From Rhea pennata (taxonomy: Eukaryota; Chordata; Aves; Rheiformes; Rheidae): DNA of 64,000 nt. Made by a program: the position numbers and the translations under genes. The notes under the pieces are model-generated. The model did not search any database. It saw only the letters and a list, made by a program, of their open reading frames with translations, and was not told the origin of the DNA. Position 1 is the stretch's first letter. Each line of letters begins with the position of its first letter. Where the stretch lies: positions 26,394,993-26,458,992 of the forward strand of contig NC_084668.1 of the NCBI RefSeq assembly GCF_028389875.1, read 5' to 3'. Positions 25,701-40,260 of this stretch are shown here, piece by piece.

Positions 25701-28700
25701 ATTTATCAGCCAAACAATGACAGTCAAATATACAAAATCAGCAGAAAATGTATTCTTCTACTACTACCTAAGTACTACCTGTTGATCAAATTACTTCACA
25801 GAAAAATATTCTTCAAATGCAGTCTGAGCAACGAAGAACATTTTAGAAATGCTGGTTTAGCAAGCAAGTTTACATACTGGCCCAGAGTCCCCAGTTCTCA
25901 ATAAAAAGTTCTCCTCTTCAAAATGGTTTTCCAAGGATTCAACAGTTAAAAATGCCACCCAAGATGAGCTGAAGAATACAGATGAATGAGACCACTTGAA
26001 AGAAAAACTGCACCACCAGTCCAACATCTAATCACACTTAACAGTAATATACTTAGGCTTTGATCTTAGAAATCCTTCTGCACAGGTGGATCAGTAAACA
26101 TGTGACAACTGCCCTAGAAGAGGGACACAAATACACTTGCATGACTGAAGTCACAGACATTAATTATCCATACTTTAAAACACACCAGAGTAAAAGGCAC
26201 CAGAGCAGGTGTCTCCAAAAGAACAATCCAACAGGTCAGTAATAACCTAATGATGGCCTTACTTACGGTGCTCAACAAACACGCAAATGCCTAAGTAAAT
26301 TAAGAAGTTACCAGTGCTGCCCTACTATATTCACATATATACTTTGCACATATATTTATCATAGTAAAATGAGTAAAATTACAGCTCCCTTCAAAACATA
26401 TCACCCTGTAAAATATAATTGATCGTATCTCACGTTAAGCAGGGATATGTCTACTCAGTAACTGAATAAAAGATGCCCAAGGGAAAATTAAGGTTCTGGA
26501 AGATCTTAACGGCCTCCATAGCCAGTACCTTAACTGTATGCAAATCTATTTAGATTTACTTATAATACAGACAGATATTCACACACAGACCCTCTTATTT
26601 CATATTAACTAAAATTTCTTGCTAGCTGAAAACCTAAACAAGGAAGAGAACATCCTGTTTCTTCTCTAAATTCACTTAACTAATTTGCACCTTAAAATAC
26701 AACCCTACAGGCAGAGCAACTCTCAATAGATGATCTTAACCTACCTTTTAGTGAAGCGTGAACAAAGAGGCATGCAGAGAATTAAGGGCAATCACCCTTC
26801 CTAAAACTCTAGTTTGCAACTGAGATAAAAGCCTGACAAGTAAACCTCCATACAAATTTGAAAGGTATGTTCACATAGCAACATAAAAAGCAGGAGTGAG
26901 ATTGTATTACGAAATTTGCTGTTCTGGCAGTGAGTACTTTGAGGATTATTCTGCAAGTAGTGTGCATACTCCTTATTCTATTCTGGAAATGTCTATTTTG
27001 AGGCAAATTGTACTTTGAGCAAGATCCCTATTAGCCATTCTAGAATACACTCAAGTCTAGCAGAAATTACAACTTGGTTGAGGTCTCCCAGGAGAAGTTG
27101 CAACAATTTCAGGTGTGCCGAGAAAACTTCTACAATGCAATTCTAGAACGACAAGGCGAGCACATCACCAAATACAGTTAAGTTTAAAAGAACTGATCCA
27201 TCTTTCCAAGAGTGATAGCCTTTGCTTTTCACTAGTTTCTCAAGCTCTGTCACCTACCCAAAGAAGGGTGAACAGTTTCTTGAACACTGCACTTCTGCTG
27301 TTTTAAGTGAGATCATGAAATAAGCAAAAACCGCAATCGTAAAGCTACAAGTTGTGGCTTACTGACGCTTAAAAGAATGAACAGCTCAGTGCCCAGAAGT
27401 CTGAGATACAGATACGTAACTATGATCTGTGCAGCCTGCTTCTACAATTAGGCCCACTGGGAAGCCATTTGGTCGTGCTGGGGTTTTCTCTTCCCCTGCC
27501 CCAGATATTTAACAATTCCTGAGCCAAGCGAGCCACAGGCTGCAAGTTCCAGAAGAGCCTGCAAAATTGACAAACACTGAACAAATATTTACGAATAGCA
27601 GAAAGTTATGATTTGAACAAAGGACCTGTAAATTCTACATATCCTGAAATAATTAGTGAATGAAACACTTACCAATAGCAAAACACACGTTACCCCCTGT
27701 GAATCCCAAAATACATGTGATCTCCCATTATAAGAGTAGTAACAGTCTTCATCACCAGTAAGCTCTGTAGTTAACGTATGTGGTATCATACAAACTGCAA
27801 AGATACCACACAGCTCTTTGAAGATTAACAGCAGTTAAGTCCAAACCTGACAAATGCCACAGAATAGATCTACAGATCTGCACGGATAGACCGCAACTCA
27901 CAGATGTGAAACAGCAAAGGCTCTCGACTTCACAGCTCCAAAGACAGGACTACATAAGGAAGAGGACCTTCCTAGAATATGTAGGAAATGTCCATAAATC
28001 ACAACTACTTCATAATTAAATGTCTTCTCCACATGCACACACAGATCCTAGAAATAAGAATATCAGTAATGTTAGCGCACACCTGAAAGAGGGTGATGAC
28101 TGAGCTTAAATTATACATTGCAAAGTAAAATGGAATTTTTATGCTATTCTGAAATTTCAAATGCTTCCTCATCACCAACTACAAGAAACAGCTGCTCCAA
28201 ATGGAACACAAATGATTGCTCGAGCTCAGAACAAGTTTGAGGCCTGTTCATTACTGCGATATCCTTGATCTTTCTCCTCCTCACTCCAGAACGCTTGGCA
28301 TAATTTTAAGCAGCCAGACATGGTTAGACTAGTTAAATCAACCAGAATTAACTAATTTGAATTTCAGTGTTGTAGTTACGAATATCAGAACAACCATATT
28401 AAACATTTTATAGAGACAGAAATATTATAAAACTAACAGAAACATAATAATTAGAGAAACTTTTGGTATAAAAGTAACAGGACCAGCAATAATTTCTTGG
28501 TACACAAGTTACTGAGGTAGTCAAAGCAGTCATTTGAAAAACAGCTCCCCAGAAACGCATAACTAACAGAAGAAAGTGGTTGCCTGTTCAGGGTTTTTCC
28601 CCACACCACTGGAGTTAAACCACACTAGCACACTATCTCTACTGTTGAGAAAAAGTTAGAGCTAGATTTAGATTGTGTGAAACAGCTTCATTAAATTAAG

Positions 28701-29904
28701 TTTGAGCAAGAAAAAAGCACTTCTATTCTTACCTGTTTTTATGCTTTATGGAAGAGACACATTCCCCCCTCACTTCAACAAACTGGGTATGTGACATGGA
28801 AGTAAACGACCGTAAGTCACAGCAATACGGACTTTTATATCCTTGCCATAATAAATGAAGAGATGCTAACTGCTGCTTTCTTCTCCTCCAGCACCCTAGT
28901 CACTACCTACGGGAAACTATTAAACATTTGGAGGGGTGAACCCATTCTAGCTTTCCACGTCATTAAGTCATGTATCATTTTTTACGTAGGAACCACAGAG
29001 CTGTAAGTCATGTGAGAAAGAATGACAGCTAATTAAAGGGTCAGCTAAGCATATAATTTTGCATTGTTGCATGTAGGAGAACTCTAAATGTGGAATATTT
29101 TCTATAAAATGTTGACAAATATCAGAAGAAATTTCAAGCAAATGGTTATTTTCTTTTACAAAACAGGCACTTTTATCTGAACAAAACATCAATATTTAAT
29201 TTCACAGCATGGAATCCCCATAAAGCTTACAGTCAGGGTTTTTTTTTCTTTTTTTTTCTTTCTTTCTTTTTTTTAAGACTTAACTGTCTCGCATGTGCAT
29301 GTTGTAATGCAGTCCTGTATACAGTCTTTAGACTTGGTCCACTTTTTTTTTGCTAGCCAAAACTCATATGTATTTCAAGTCACAATCAAAGTTTATACAT
29401 GCAGTATATACGAAGCACCGACCAAATACATCTAAATCTAGCAGTGAGACCCAAGTGTGAACACTTCAGGCTATTTACAGAATTCCTTTATCAATGTATG
29501 CACATTTCAGAGGGGTTCGGGGAAAGAGAGAGGTATTTCCTGTTACTAGATCTTGCAGTCAGTGCAGTCAAGTAGTAACAGATATTCTTTGAAGGTTTAG
29601 AGGTAAATCTGATGCAGACATGTTAATAGAGGAAAAGATAATCACAATCCGAGAGGGATTTTAAGTATTCAGAGTATTACTATAAAACCTAGAGGGTCTA
29701 TTCGCGAGGCAGAAACCTATTATACCAGGACCATATAAAATGCAGCATAAAAGTCATCCTCTAACAGAGCTTTTTATCTAAAGTGTTTTTAAGAGGTATA
29801 GATATAATTTTTTATATTTGTTTGCTCCCCATCTTCTTTTTACTGACCTACTAATTGTAGTTACTAAAGTAATTCATCATCAAATGGAAAAAATTCATTT
29901 CAGA

Positions 29905-29955
29905 AACTAATTTATATATATAATATATACATATATATAAAATAAAATATATAGT
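29905..29955. repeat. AT/TA-rich microsatellite
   Basis: Imperfect (TA)n with interruptions (TATATATATAATATATACATATATATAA in pieces). Simple sequence only. Confidence 0.8.
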
Positions 29956-30152
29956 AATACATACCAGTTACAATCATAACTGCAAGCAATACTCTAGCGC
30001 ATACATGCCAATCTGATACCCAGTTTTCGTAACTCTGGTTTCCCATTAAATACCTTAAAACAAGGAGGAGCATACATTTTTCAATCTGAATGTATATTCA
30101 TATTTCACAAACCAATCTCTAAAATAAAGAGTGGGTATTATTCTACTGAGGC

Positions 30153-30178
30153 AAAAAAAAAAAAAAAAAAAAAAAAAA
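30153..30178. repeat. Poly-A run, 26 bp
   Basis: Uninterrupted A26. No recognisable retroposon body beside it. Confidence 0.95.
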
Positions 30179-33100
30179 GTTACGTGAAAGATTTAACTAG
30201 TGAAAAATAGGTTTATTTCAAGCTTAACTGGGTAGATCCACCTGAAGATTCATATTTCGCTTGGGTACCCCAGCTATTGGGTGGTTACTTTATAATTTTT
30301 AGAACTAGGCTGCAATCAGGAATGGGGATGTTGATCAGCTACTATGACTGGGTCAAATACTAAGGTCAGTTAGCCAAAGCCAAGGCCAGGAAATTAGAAA
30401 AGTAAAGACATAAAACTACCAAAGGAAAGGACGATGGCCAAGACAACAAGCGGTCTGGGTGGACACGGCAGAGGCAGGCTTGGCAGGTGATCACAGTGAC
30501 AGCAGCAGGGCCAGGACGGAGGCAGGCGGAAGCACCAAAGTCCACCCACCCAGCCCGGCCCCAGGTACCCGGCCAAGCCTCTGTTCCTTCTCCAGCTCCT
30601 CCTCAAAGCCAGCCTCCAGCTCACCCTCTCTGCTGCTCTCGCCTTCCTTGGGCTTGTTCCTTCCCACTCTCCTCCTGCCACCTGCTCTGACCCTTCCCTA
30701 AGCAGAAAGGAGAGTAAATCCAACCCCCAGCTTGAGTCCAGCTGCCACCCCAGAAGTAGCTGGTAAAGTACAAGTCTCGACTGTCCCAGTAGCCAAAAGA
30801 TTGCTATACAGTCTAGAGAAAACTCATGAGATCTACCTCCCACACATGACAGGTAGAGCAAAGCACCCAAGCAAGGTCACAGGCCAGTCCTTCACTTCCT
30901 TCCATCCTTAGCTCCTCAAGACTGACTGCAACAAGGTCATTCAGCGAGGGCTCAGCAGGTGTGATATCTCCTCAAAGACTGTACTATCCTCCAGTGAGAA
31001 AGCCTGAGGGTAGCTGGGAGTTGCCCAGACACTCCCTTTCCCTTCCTCCCCTTACTGCAGAGCTCAGCAAGTCTTGTCCACCCCCTTCTGCACCAAAGAA
31101 TTACAGGGTACAGGTGACCTTCAAACTTGGAGGTCTTCATTCTGGAGATGAAGGACTAACAATACTTAAAGAAAACATTAATGGCCTTTTTTGAAAAATA
31201 GCCTATTCAAAAATGCAAGCGGAAATGTTCTGTTTAAACAACACTGACACGGTTTTGGTCCAATGCCAACTACTTCAACCTTAGAGGCGCTTTTAAAATA
31301 CATTTGCTTGTTGCAATGACTCATTGATACGAAAGGAATTTGAGGATTCTCATCTCTCAAGATGGAAAAGCATGGCAGCAGCATCATAACAACAAATGGC
31401 AGCAATTGATTCAACTGATAACACTCAAAATATACAAGCAAAAGCCTTCAAAACTTTGATGCAGTGTCACAGAAAATGTGATCTTCAGCTCTCCAAAATC
31501 AAGACCCATTCCATGCAAAACATCACGTCAATATTACGAACACATTTATACAGGAGTACACAAAAGCAAATCTGCCAAGACCCCATCCTGTGCATGAAAC
31601 ATGCTATTGACTCCAAACTCCCCATTACAGTACCCATAGTTATCAAAGCCACAAACCTCCGATCAGCTGTGCTGTTTGCGGCAGGAAGAGCCATGGTGCT
31701 GCACATGGGGATAACAAGCCCCATACTCTGGCCACAGTGTCCTTCTGTCATGTGACCTGGTATTTAAAACCAGCATGTCCTTCTCATCCCCCTCGACCTG
31801 CTGTAAATCAGATTAGGATAAAGCCCTTCCCTTCCTAACAGGAAGGCTTGCAGAGTTTCCTATCTAGATGACCAACTCTGTATATGGAAAAGAAAATTCA
31901 AATCCTTTCTTACAAAATTTCCATACAAAAGCTTGACCAATATTCCAATTTATAGGGAAGCAAGGTGAAAAGCTTTTGAGAGCAATAAAGAACACATAAG
32001 AGTTCCACAGGGTGCAGGACCCTCCAAGAGCAGAGCCTTTTCAGTCTTTTCAGTGCTTCTTAAACTACAGCAACAAAACATCACTAAGTTAATGTACAAA
32101 TACTGGCTAATGCAAATTCACTGTGGGACTTAAGCATTCCTGCTGCATCTACTTCTTGCTGTTTTCTCTCCATCCTATTTGAGTTACATGATAAATTATA
32201 ATTATGAAGGTACAGCTGGGACTCATCACATTTACAGAGTTAACATACGGCATTATAACATAGTTGACGATATAATCAAATTAACACATTAGTTTTGTCA
32301 ACATTTGTTATCACCAAGAACATCAGCGCAATTTTCTCTGATGCATGCTGAAGTTCATAAGCTCCATTGTCTGTAGCATTTTGTAGCATTCTGGAGTTTG
32401 TGAGACCAACCCACATGCTGAGGAAAGGCAGAAGAATTTGACTTGAAATGTCTTCCTCAAACCTGTTTAGAAGTGAAAGAGAAGGCTGGTGTAGGCGGCT
32501 CTTGTCTAGCCTTTCAGGAATATCACATCCTTAAGAGCATCTGGGTCATCTACCTCCAGCACAGAAGAGGTCCTGAGTAGAGAGCTATTAGTCTTGTTCA
32601 AACCTACACCAGTAAAGCTACAGCAACCTCTGATACTTCCATGAGAAAAGTAATTTCCATCTTCAATATTTATTTTATACATCTGCAGAAAAAAATACCT
32701 CAGTCTTTGAGCAGTCTAATATAAGCTAATAAGAGAATAACATCAAACTTTCCTACTACGCTTTGTACTAAGTTTTCTTTCATAAGAAATTACGAGACAC
32801 ACTTCTAGTCTCATTTTGGCTGCCCAAAATCCTCTGTAAAAAGATCTTGCTGCTTCTGATGTCATCTGTCTAAAAGACTACAGTGAAGTTTTCCAGGCTA
32901 GGGTCTGAAGATATCTGAGCAAATACTAGAGAAATTCACAGACAGAGAATGTCAAACCTTTAATGCTGGAACATACAGCAGTAAAAAGTCTATTTCTTCT
33001 ACCAGTCATTCCGTAAGCTCCAACAACCAGGCTCTGCATCTAAACATTTGAAAAGCTCTGATGAACAATGCAAAATTTACCATGATTTCTTAGTACGGAA

Positions 33101-36066
33101 TTTAAGGATTTCATAGTTGCTTTACTAAAAAAAGCTAAAAGGCTCCTTAAACGAAAAGATCATGTTTCCCTTCCCTTATTAGGCTTATTGTGGAGATGAA
33201 TCAAGACAATAAATATAAGTCATAAAAAACCTCCTTCCTAAAAAAAATCTGCCTCATCTGCTGTAGAAGTTGTGGAAAAAAAAACTGAAGACTGCAAGAG
33301 AAAGGATTCTCTCAAGGTTAAGGCAACTGAATGCTGCAGTGCAGAATCTGACTGTAGCATGGTCTTTACCACAGCGCTGCTAGTCATTACTAGGCAAGTC
33401 ATCTAAACTAATCTTTACACAAAAAAAAAAATCACTAATTGTGCACTCATTTGCTAGGAGCCCAGCTAGACAACAGAGAGCTCCAGTTTACAAAAGTGCT
33501 GAATCCTCACGCTGCTTTTCAAGGCAACGAAAGCTCTGCTACGAGGATGAACATGGTTCCACATATTGACACACCAGCTCCCACAGCTCTCAAGCTGAAC
33601 ATCTAACGTTACTGAAGACCTGTCAGCGTGCCTCAGGTCTCTGTCTACATGGGGAGAATGCCATCTCATATGTCTGTATGTCACAGAGGAGCTGCAGAGA
33701 TTAAATTTGTTATTGGTTAAGTACAAAGCTACTACAGTCTAAGCAGCAGTGTGTAAAGCTCTCATTTTCAGAATAATGTTTGAGTGACAAGCCATGCCTC
33801 AGGAAATCTGAGAGTCATTTCTCACGAAGCAAGCAATACCTATGCTGCACACACAGTGTTGTGAGATTCTTGCAGAAAAAAAAATGTTCATAATGTATAT
33901 GCATCAAGAAGCTCAGTTAAGGTTGTACTGACAAATCATTTCTGGTGTTTCCCAATTTTCAAATAGCAACCCCTAAGTTGCCTTAATGCTGTTTTATGTA
34001 TATAATACAGGTGTACCTGTTTCTCTGATTAAAAAGGGAATGAGTAAAGCATCAAACAAGGTATTGACTATGCACAGGTCCCACACACCACCAAATATGC
34101 AGTGGTCCAACACAGAATATACCTGCATTGCAGATAACAGATTGCAGAAATGGGCAAAAGCAGAAAAATTTTCTGTAAACCTTTTACATTGATTTATAAT
34201 TTGAACAGCCACAAAAAGGGTTTTTTTTGATTAGCAATATTTATTAAATAATCTCATTTTAAAAGAAATGTGAAGTGCATCTAGGCACTTACATGCAATC
34301 AACACTAAGTCAAAGATTCACAATCTAATTATTAGCAAGCAACCAGAGGAAAAAAGATTATGTAATTTCCGCTTGTGATATGCAGTCACACGAAGAGAGA
34401 GACTAGATACTCTTCTGCTAGCTTATGTTAGCATTTCCATTATAAAATCCCATTTTAAGGTTCCTGTACCCTTCCCTGGAAGTATTGTTGAACACAGTAA
34501 GAACTTCCTGAGAGTTTACTTAGTATCTTAAAAAGACACATCATCTCTGGAATAAGTTTTGATAGCGGGTCTCTATAGCCTTTTTTTTTCTGACTGAGGA
34601 AAAGGAGCTCATTTATAAAGCTCAAAATTACAAGATTGAGACAATTTACCTTCCTCAAATAAACACCATAAAGTCACATAGATAACATTACACAGTTTTT
34701 AATCTTTCCTCCTTTCTGAAGCACGCTGCACTGATGCTGCCTGTCACATCATTGATCCTTGAACTAATTAATCTTTGAAATTGCATCAAATCATAATAGG
34801 TCCAAGGAGATCTGACAGTCTACTGTATTCAAATGAGATGTACTGAGAAGCATCAAATTAAAACCCAACAGCATGGACTATTAAATAAAATATTCTACCA
34901 TATGTTTAACTTTCTGGCACCTGCACAAGTATAAATAGACAGAACAATGCGGCCTGCAGCCATAACCACTTATGCTATAAGCTCATTAGATCTTACAGGT
35001 TTAATAATGCTCAGCAGTGTTACAGATTCAGTAGGTGGCATCCTCTGCTGGGAATCAGCACTGCACCAACAAACAGCCATTAAATAAATCAATCGTAATC
35101 CACGCAATACTAGAATATGCTGGTTCCAGACTGGCAGCATTTTGGCTGCCATGACGCACCAAAAAACATTAAAATAATGGCACTTATAAAAGTTATTTTT
35201 TAAGGGTGGGAAAAAATGCTTTAATACTGCAATATAATCCAGGCTTCACTTCAATTAATTTTAACTTGGTTCCTCAAATACCATTTCAGTCAGCGGCAGA
35301 GTTCCTCTTCAAAGCCTATTCTAAGCAGTTACGCAACCCTCCCTTACACACGAGATTCACCTTAGTCTTATCAGGATCACCTTCCCTGCCATACAGATGC
35401 GAGTAATGGGTGAATGTCATCATATTATCAGAGAGCGGACAGGCTTTGAGCTTTGTAGTTTGTTTGCAAAATGAGACTTTGAGACATCTCTCAGCATGAT
35501 TCACGAGCCACAGGAGACAAGATTACCCTGCTCTGCATGCAGAATGAATGACTTGGTTGCAGGTATGCCCCACGTCCCCTGCATTTTCAGCCCTGGCATC
35601 TCTACATCAAGCAGTATTCCCACAGAAAACCAACAGTAGTAAAATACTGTCCAACATTCCAGAATCATAGCATTTTTACTGATACACATCATCCTGTCAT
35701 GAAGCCAAATAATCTGGAAAAAGTCTGGAAAATTGTAATCTTCAGCTATCCAAGATGCTTAATTATGCAGATCCTGCATTCTGCTAGAAAAGAGGGTGCA
35801 CTTCACCTATTCATAAAGCAGAACTTATTTATGCACACATACTGAAGGCGGACTTGCAAGGTTTTAAAACCTAAGAAATACTTAGAGAAGGCTATGTAAT
35901 TGAAAAGAATTTAGGTGACATAAGGTGAAAAGGACTTTTCGGGTGGTTAACATAAGCACAAGCCAAAAAAAACTGTTTAGATAAAAATCCCCCTAAATTT
36001 CCATATTGTAAAAATTTAATACCAGGAAAAAAGTTGCTTTCAATAACTGAAGTATTATTGCATAAT

Positions 36067-36106
36067 TTCACTGAGGAATGAACTGAACTGTTCATTCCTC
36101 AGTGAA
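36067..36106. repeat. Perfect 17-bp inverted repeat with 6-nt loop
   Basis: Left arm 36067-36083 (TTCACTGAGGAATGAAC) is exactly complementary in reverse to 36090-36106, with loop TGAACT. Confidence 0.95.
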
Positions 36107-38802
36107 TGAACTGAATGAAGTGTTTTCATAACTACCTAACTTGCTCATACCCAAATACTGCTGAGATGATCTAAACAGCAAAACTCTTACGTAGCTGGAC
36201 ACGGATTAGTAATGTCTATCATTATAAGATCTGTCAGGCACTTCAACACCAGCAAAATGGTAAAGTACCAATATTGATAAGCAAAGGATTTGAGCTGCAC
36301 TGATACAGTTAGATTGGTTTACAAGGCTTCTATTTCTACAAGCCTTGGCAGCTCAAGTTCTCTAATGAATTTTTAACATGTCAATTAATATGTTTATAGA
36401 AAGCAATGTCAGCTTTAGCTAATACACAAGAAAAATCACAGTTGCATGCAGAATGTACAACCTATGCGTGAGGATTATACACTACTACATTTCAGAGATT
36501 AAAAAGAAGTATTGCAGACAATGTGATGAGAAAACTCATCTAGAAAGGAACCACACAAACTGTGAATGTTAAAGGGCACGATTCATCAATCCTGAAAATA
36601 TGTTAGCTCATCTTCAAGGAATGTGATGTATCGTGGGGCATAGGAAAAGGCATTTTTGCTAACAAGTAAGATCCTGATGTCATGAAATAAGCAATATTTA
36701 TTTAATAACATTCACATCCATTGTATGCAACATTAGACTACTAGCTACTGTTTCCCAGCACTACTTGTATTTAACTACAGTTAAATAACTGCATTGTGCA
36801 GATACAATTTTTGCCTCAACTACCCCAAAGTGTTATTCATTATGCAAAAATCAGAAAAAGAAGGATTTTATGAAAAATATTTCTTAAAATCCTTAGAATA
36901 TTCAAATTTCTAACATGTTTAAAATGTTTTGCTTTAAAACATCTTCCATTGTTAAGTAAATAAAAAATAATAGGTTAATCATGCTCTGTGGAGCTGCAAT
37001 AAAAAAGGACTAAGAGAAATTTCACCTTTCAAAAGACTCTGTACATTTTGCACTTGTGGACAAAGAAAGAAAAAAAAGCTGCCCGTCAACCAATATTTGA
37101 CTTACACCTGCAAAAGAAAGCAAGCAGAGCTTCTGGCGTAGATGAGCCAATATATGATACTACGATCACACAGGAGAGTCAAGTTACTGCAATTCCTTCA
37201 GCCCTCTGTGCATTCTGACAGCCTGCTGAGAACATCCACGTGGGAATAAGAGATGCAAGTCCAGTCTGAAGTAAATTTCTTTTTCAGAAACTGCTATATT
37301 ATGGCATTTAACATCTGCCTCTACCTTCACTGCATCAGAGGCAATACAAAAATCACATCTGATAAGAAATACATGCTTGTATGCTGATGGGTGACATTAG
37401 TTCATTTCATTTTCTGAATGAAACAGAAATCACAAAACTAAAATACTTATCTCCCATAAGCTCATATTGAAGGAATTTCAATGGTTTTAAAGAGCATCAC
37501 AAAGTGGTAAAGCACAGAATTTCAGAACACATGCTATTCAGATTGCAAAGTCATGTTTTCTCCCTATTAACTACAGATGATGTAATGTTTGCAAGGTGCT
37601 TCAGTACACTAGAAAAAACCGTGCACGGAAGTTCTGTACTGTTACATCCTGTCACAGACTGATGAAGGTTTCAGGATTTGGGACTCTCCCAGAATTGCAG
37701 CATACGTTCCTTTTTAAAAATAACACTAATGTTTCATTTCAGAACTTCTCAAACTTTTGGGGTAAATATTCTCAAACCAGTCCCTTGTGATAACCTGAAG
37801 AGCAAAGACTATGGTGATGGCTAAGCATGTTATATTTCATGCACAATCCTCATTGCTGTTTGAGATCTAAGGACTTCAAAAGCTAATTAGCTAACAAGCC
37901 TGTACTCCCCCGAAAGATTATCTTACACAATGCCTCTTCGTGCTTTTATACCATCTTATCCCTGAGCAACTCTACTCAAGCAGGAGGACATCCGCTCACT
38001 GTTAACAGAATAAATCCAAAATAAAAGCACCCTAAGAAGATGTAAACAGCAAAGAATAGTTAGTTCAGTGAGATCTGTGTCAGTGTAGGAACACTTGTCT
38101 ACTGGGTAATAGCAAGCCCAGTGCAGACAGGAACATAGCAATCATGGACAGCTCCAGCTATTACATAAAGAGGCAAGATGACAAACATCTCTTGAAACCA
38201 TCAAGTTTTTATTAGTACTTTTAAGTTTAACCAAGCATCTATTAGATATTCATCAGGAAAAAGCATAGAAACTGGGTCACTTAATGAGGATACCAGAAAG
38301 ACAATTATTTCCTTTCTAATTTCTTACCGCTTATATGGATTATTTAATCAAACAACAGAGGAAAGCTAACAACATAACCAATTCCACAACTATCATTTTT
38401 ATTTCTATCTTTGCGGTTCTACCTAAGAATCACATAAATCCCCAATGACTGGAAAAGATGCGAGCTACAGAAAAAGCTGCTGTTAGTGCCATTCAGGGAG
38501 ACTGAACACCAGAAGGGCTAGAACAAAATTGCAGCCATGGTGGAACATCTCAGTAACCAAAAAGGAGAGAGGAGGAGAAAAAAAGAAAAGAAAAAAAAAC
38601 ATGTCTCTCTTCCCTCTCCTCCAAGCAATCTACTGACCTAGTAAGCTGGAAAGAGCAGCAAGATTACATATATTTGGAAAAGGAGAAGCAGCATAACCAA
38701 TTCAGCCCTCTCAAGCTCCCCAGACCCCTTCTAGCATCAGCTTTAGCCTGAGCAAAGAGAGCTTCTCCTTTCTGACAGCCCCTTTTTCAGAACTGAAGTA
38801 AA

Positions 38803-38814
38803 GGGGGGGGGGGG
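38803..38814. repeat. Poly-G run, 12 bp
   Basis: G12 in an otherwise ordinary stretch about 600 bp left of the CpG island. Confidence 0.9.
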
Positions 38815-40039
38815 CTTCCAAGCACTAGTCAGGAAAACACTGCCATGGAAGGCAGAAGCTCCAAAAAGCACACCCACCCTGCCGTCAGCAACCCAGACTT
38901 CCCACCAGAGCATCACCACGACCTCTCGTTTTTACCTGCAGTAGCAACAACCCAAACACAATCATACAGAGGTGTCCTCATCAAAAAGCCCTTTTTAGAA
39001 GAGTTTTTACACTACCATTTCATTCACTCAGATACTAAAAGCCTGCAGGTTCTTGACAACAGCACACAACTTGTTTTACCTCTCTTTTTTGTTATTTGTG
39101 GAATAAATCACTAACACAGCAGCAAAGAAAACAGCAAAAGTCTTTCTCCTCCCTACCCATAAGTAGTAATCAGCTGCAGTTAAATGTGCACTTTGAAGGC
39201 TTATTTAAACTTTTGAGTGCCCATAATTTCAGAAACACAACACTCTTCTGGTGTTCAAACGTTTCCATTTTCAGATTTTTCCATTCAAGCTCGACCATCA
39301 ACACTTAGCATCCAGAAGATTTAAAACCCACCGGCGGAGCCTTCTAGTTCATTTCATAGCGCGGACAGAAAACAAACACGAGCACTCACCCATGCACGGA
39401 TATTCCCCCGAAACAAAAAGCATTTCCAGGTTTTGGCCAGCAAAACCCCCACCGCGCTCCGACCTCTCCTTTACACCCTCCGAGAGGGGAGGTTAGCGGG
39501 ACTCGCAGCTCAGCCCCGCGAGCACGCCGCCACCGCCGAGGGGCCTGCGGGGCCGGAGCTCACGCCTGCGGGCCGCGCAGCTCGCCGCGGAGGGCCCCCT
39601 CGGGCGCCTCAGCGCCTCCTTCGCCCTCGGAATCTACCTTTCCCCAAGCCTCCGTGAGCTAGAAAACAGGAAACCCAAGCGACGCCCGCGCAACTATTAA
39701 AAAAAAAAAGTGAGGAAAAAATAAAAGCCCCTCGGTATGCGGGGCAAACAGCGCCGTCCGGCCCCGCAGCGCGCCGTCCGGCCGCGCACCTTTCCGCGGC
39801 AGACAAGCCGCCGCGCAAGACCCTGCCCTACATGGCGGAGCGCGCTGTATTTCCGAGAAACAAGTTTACGGCTGCGAGAGACGCCGAAGAAACGGACATA
39901 AAAAGCCAAACCCGAGCAGGCGGGAGGAAACCCGGGCACGGGACGGGACGGGACCCGCTCGCCCCGGCTCCCGCCGCGCCCTCGCACTGAGCAAGGTCTC
40001 GCGGAGCACCTGCCGCGCCGCGCCGCGCCCGCCCCTCAC

Positions 40040-40260
40040 CTCCGCTGCCGCCGGCGGGCAGCGCGGCTCCCGCCCGAGCCAGGCGAGCGCCTCCCCGCTC
40101 CGCCGGACCCCGGCGGCGCGCCCGCTCCCGGCGCCCCGGCGCATGCGTCCGCCCCGCCTCGCCTCGCCTCGCCTCAGCGGGCTCAGGTGGGAGCGCGCCG
40201 GCCGGGGGCTCCCGCCGCGCGCTCCCGCCGGGGGGGCGGGGCGGGGCCGCCACCGCCCCA
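40040..40260 (-). other. ZNF385B: Candidate non-coding first exon of ZNF385B
   Basis: The 3' boundary is the consensus donor GCGGAG|GTGAGGGGC at 40040/40039 on the minus strand. The upstream limit is only approximate, because the transcription start cannot be read from sequence; it is placed beside the GC boxes at about 40230-40250. The NRF1-like site at 40139-40148 would then be close to or just inside the start. Spliced to the acceptor at 8311, the next exon begins GT-ATG, so translation could start immediately after the junction. This is inference; 5'-end RNA data would settle it. Confidence 0.4.
40139..40148. promoter_or_regulatory. NRF1-like palindromic site
   Basis: GCGCATGCGT differs by one base from the NRF1 consensus GCGCATGCGC. 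It lies inside the CpG island next to GC boxes, a typical arrangement for TATA-less promoters. Confidence 0.6.

Larger units (their letters stand above)
8311..40039 (-). other. ZNF385B: ZNF385B long 5' intron (about 32 kb), no coding exon recognised
   Basis: This stretch lies between the coding exon at 8008-8310 and the proposed non-coding first exon ending at 40040. It is mostly AT-rich with many homopolymers and no frame I can match to a protein family. GC-richer patches occur at about 9.72-9.91, 11.65-12.0, 13.1-13.35, 18.6-18.85, 20.4-20.65 and 30.4-31.15 kb. Frames of 80-158 codons in these patches show no recognisable domain, and I treat them as chance. Extra untranslated ZNF385B exons could be present but cannot be recognised from sequence alone. 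The assignment as intron depends on the promoter at about 40 kb really belonging to ZNF385B. Confidence 0.5.

Noticed and set aside
30394..30870. Minus-strand frame of 158 codons
   Set aside because: Trp/Leu/Arg-rich translation of a C-rich patch, no recognisable motif, no convincing splice context. Kept only as a compositional finding.
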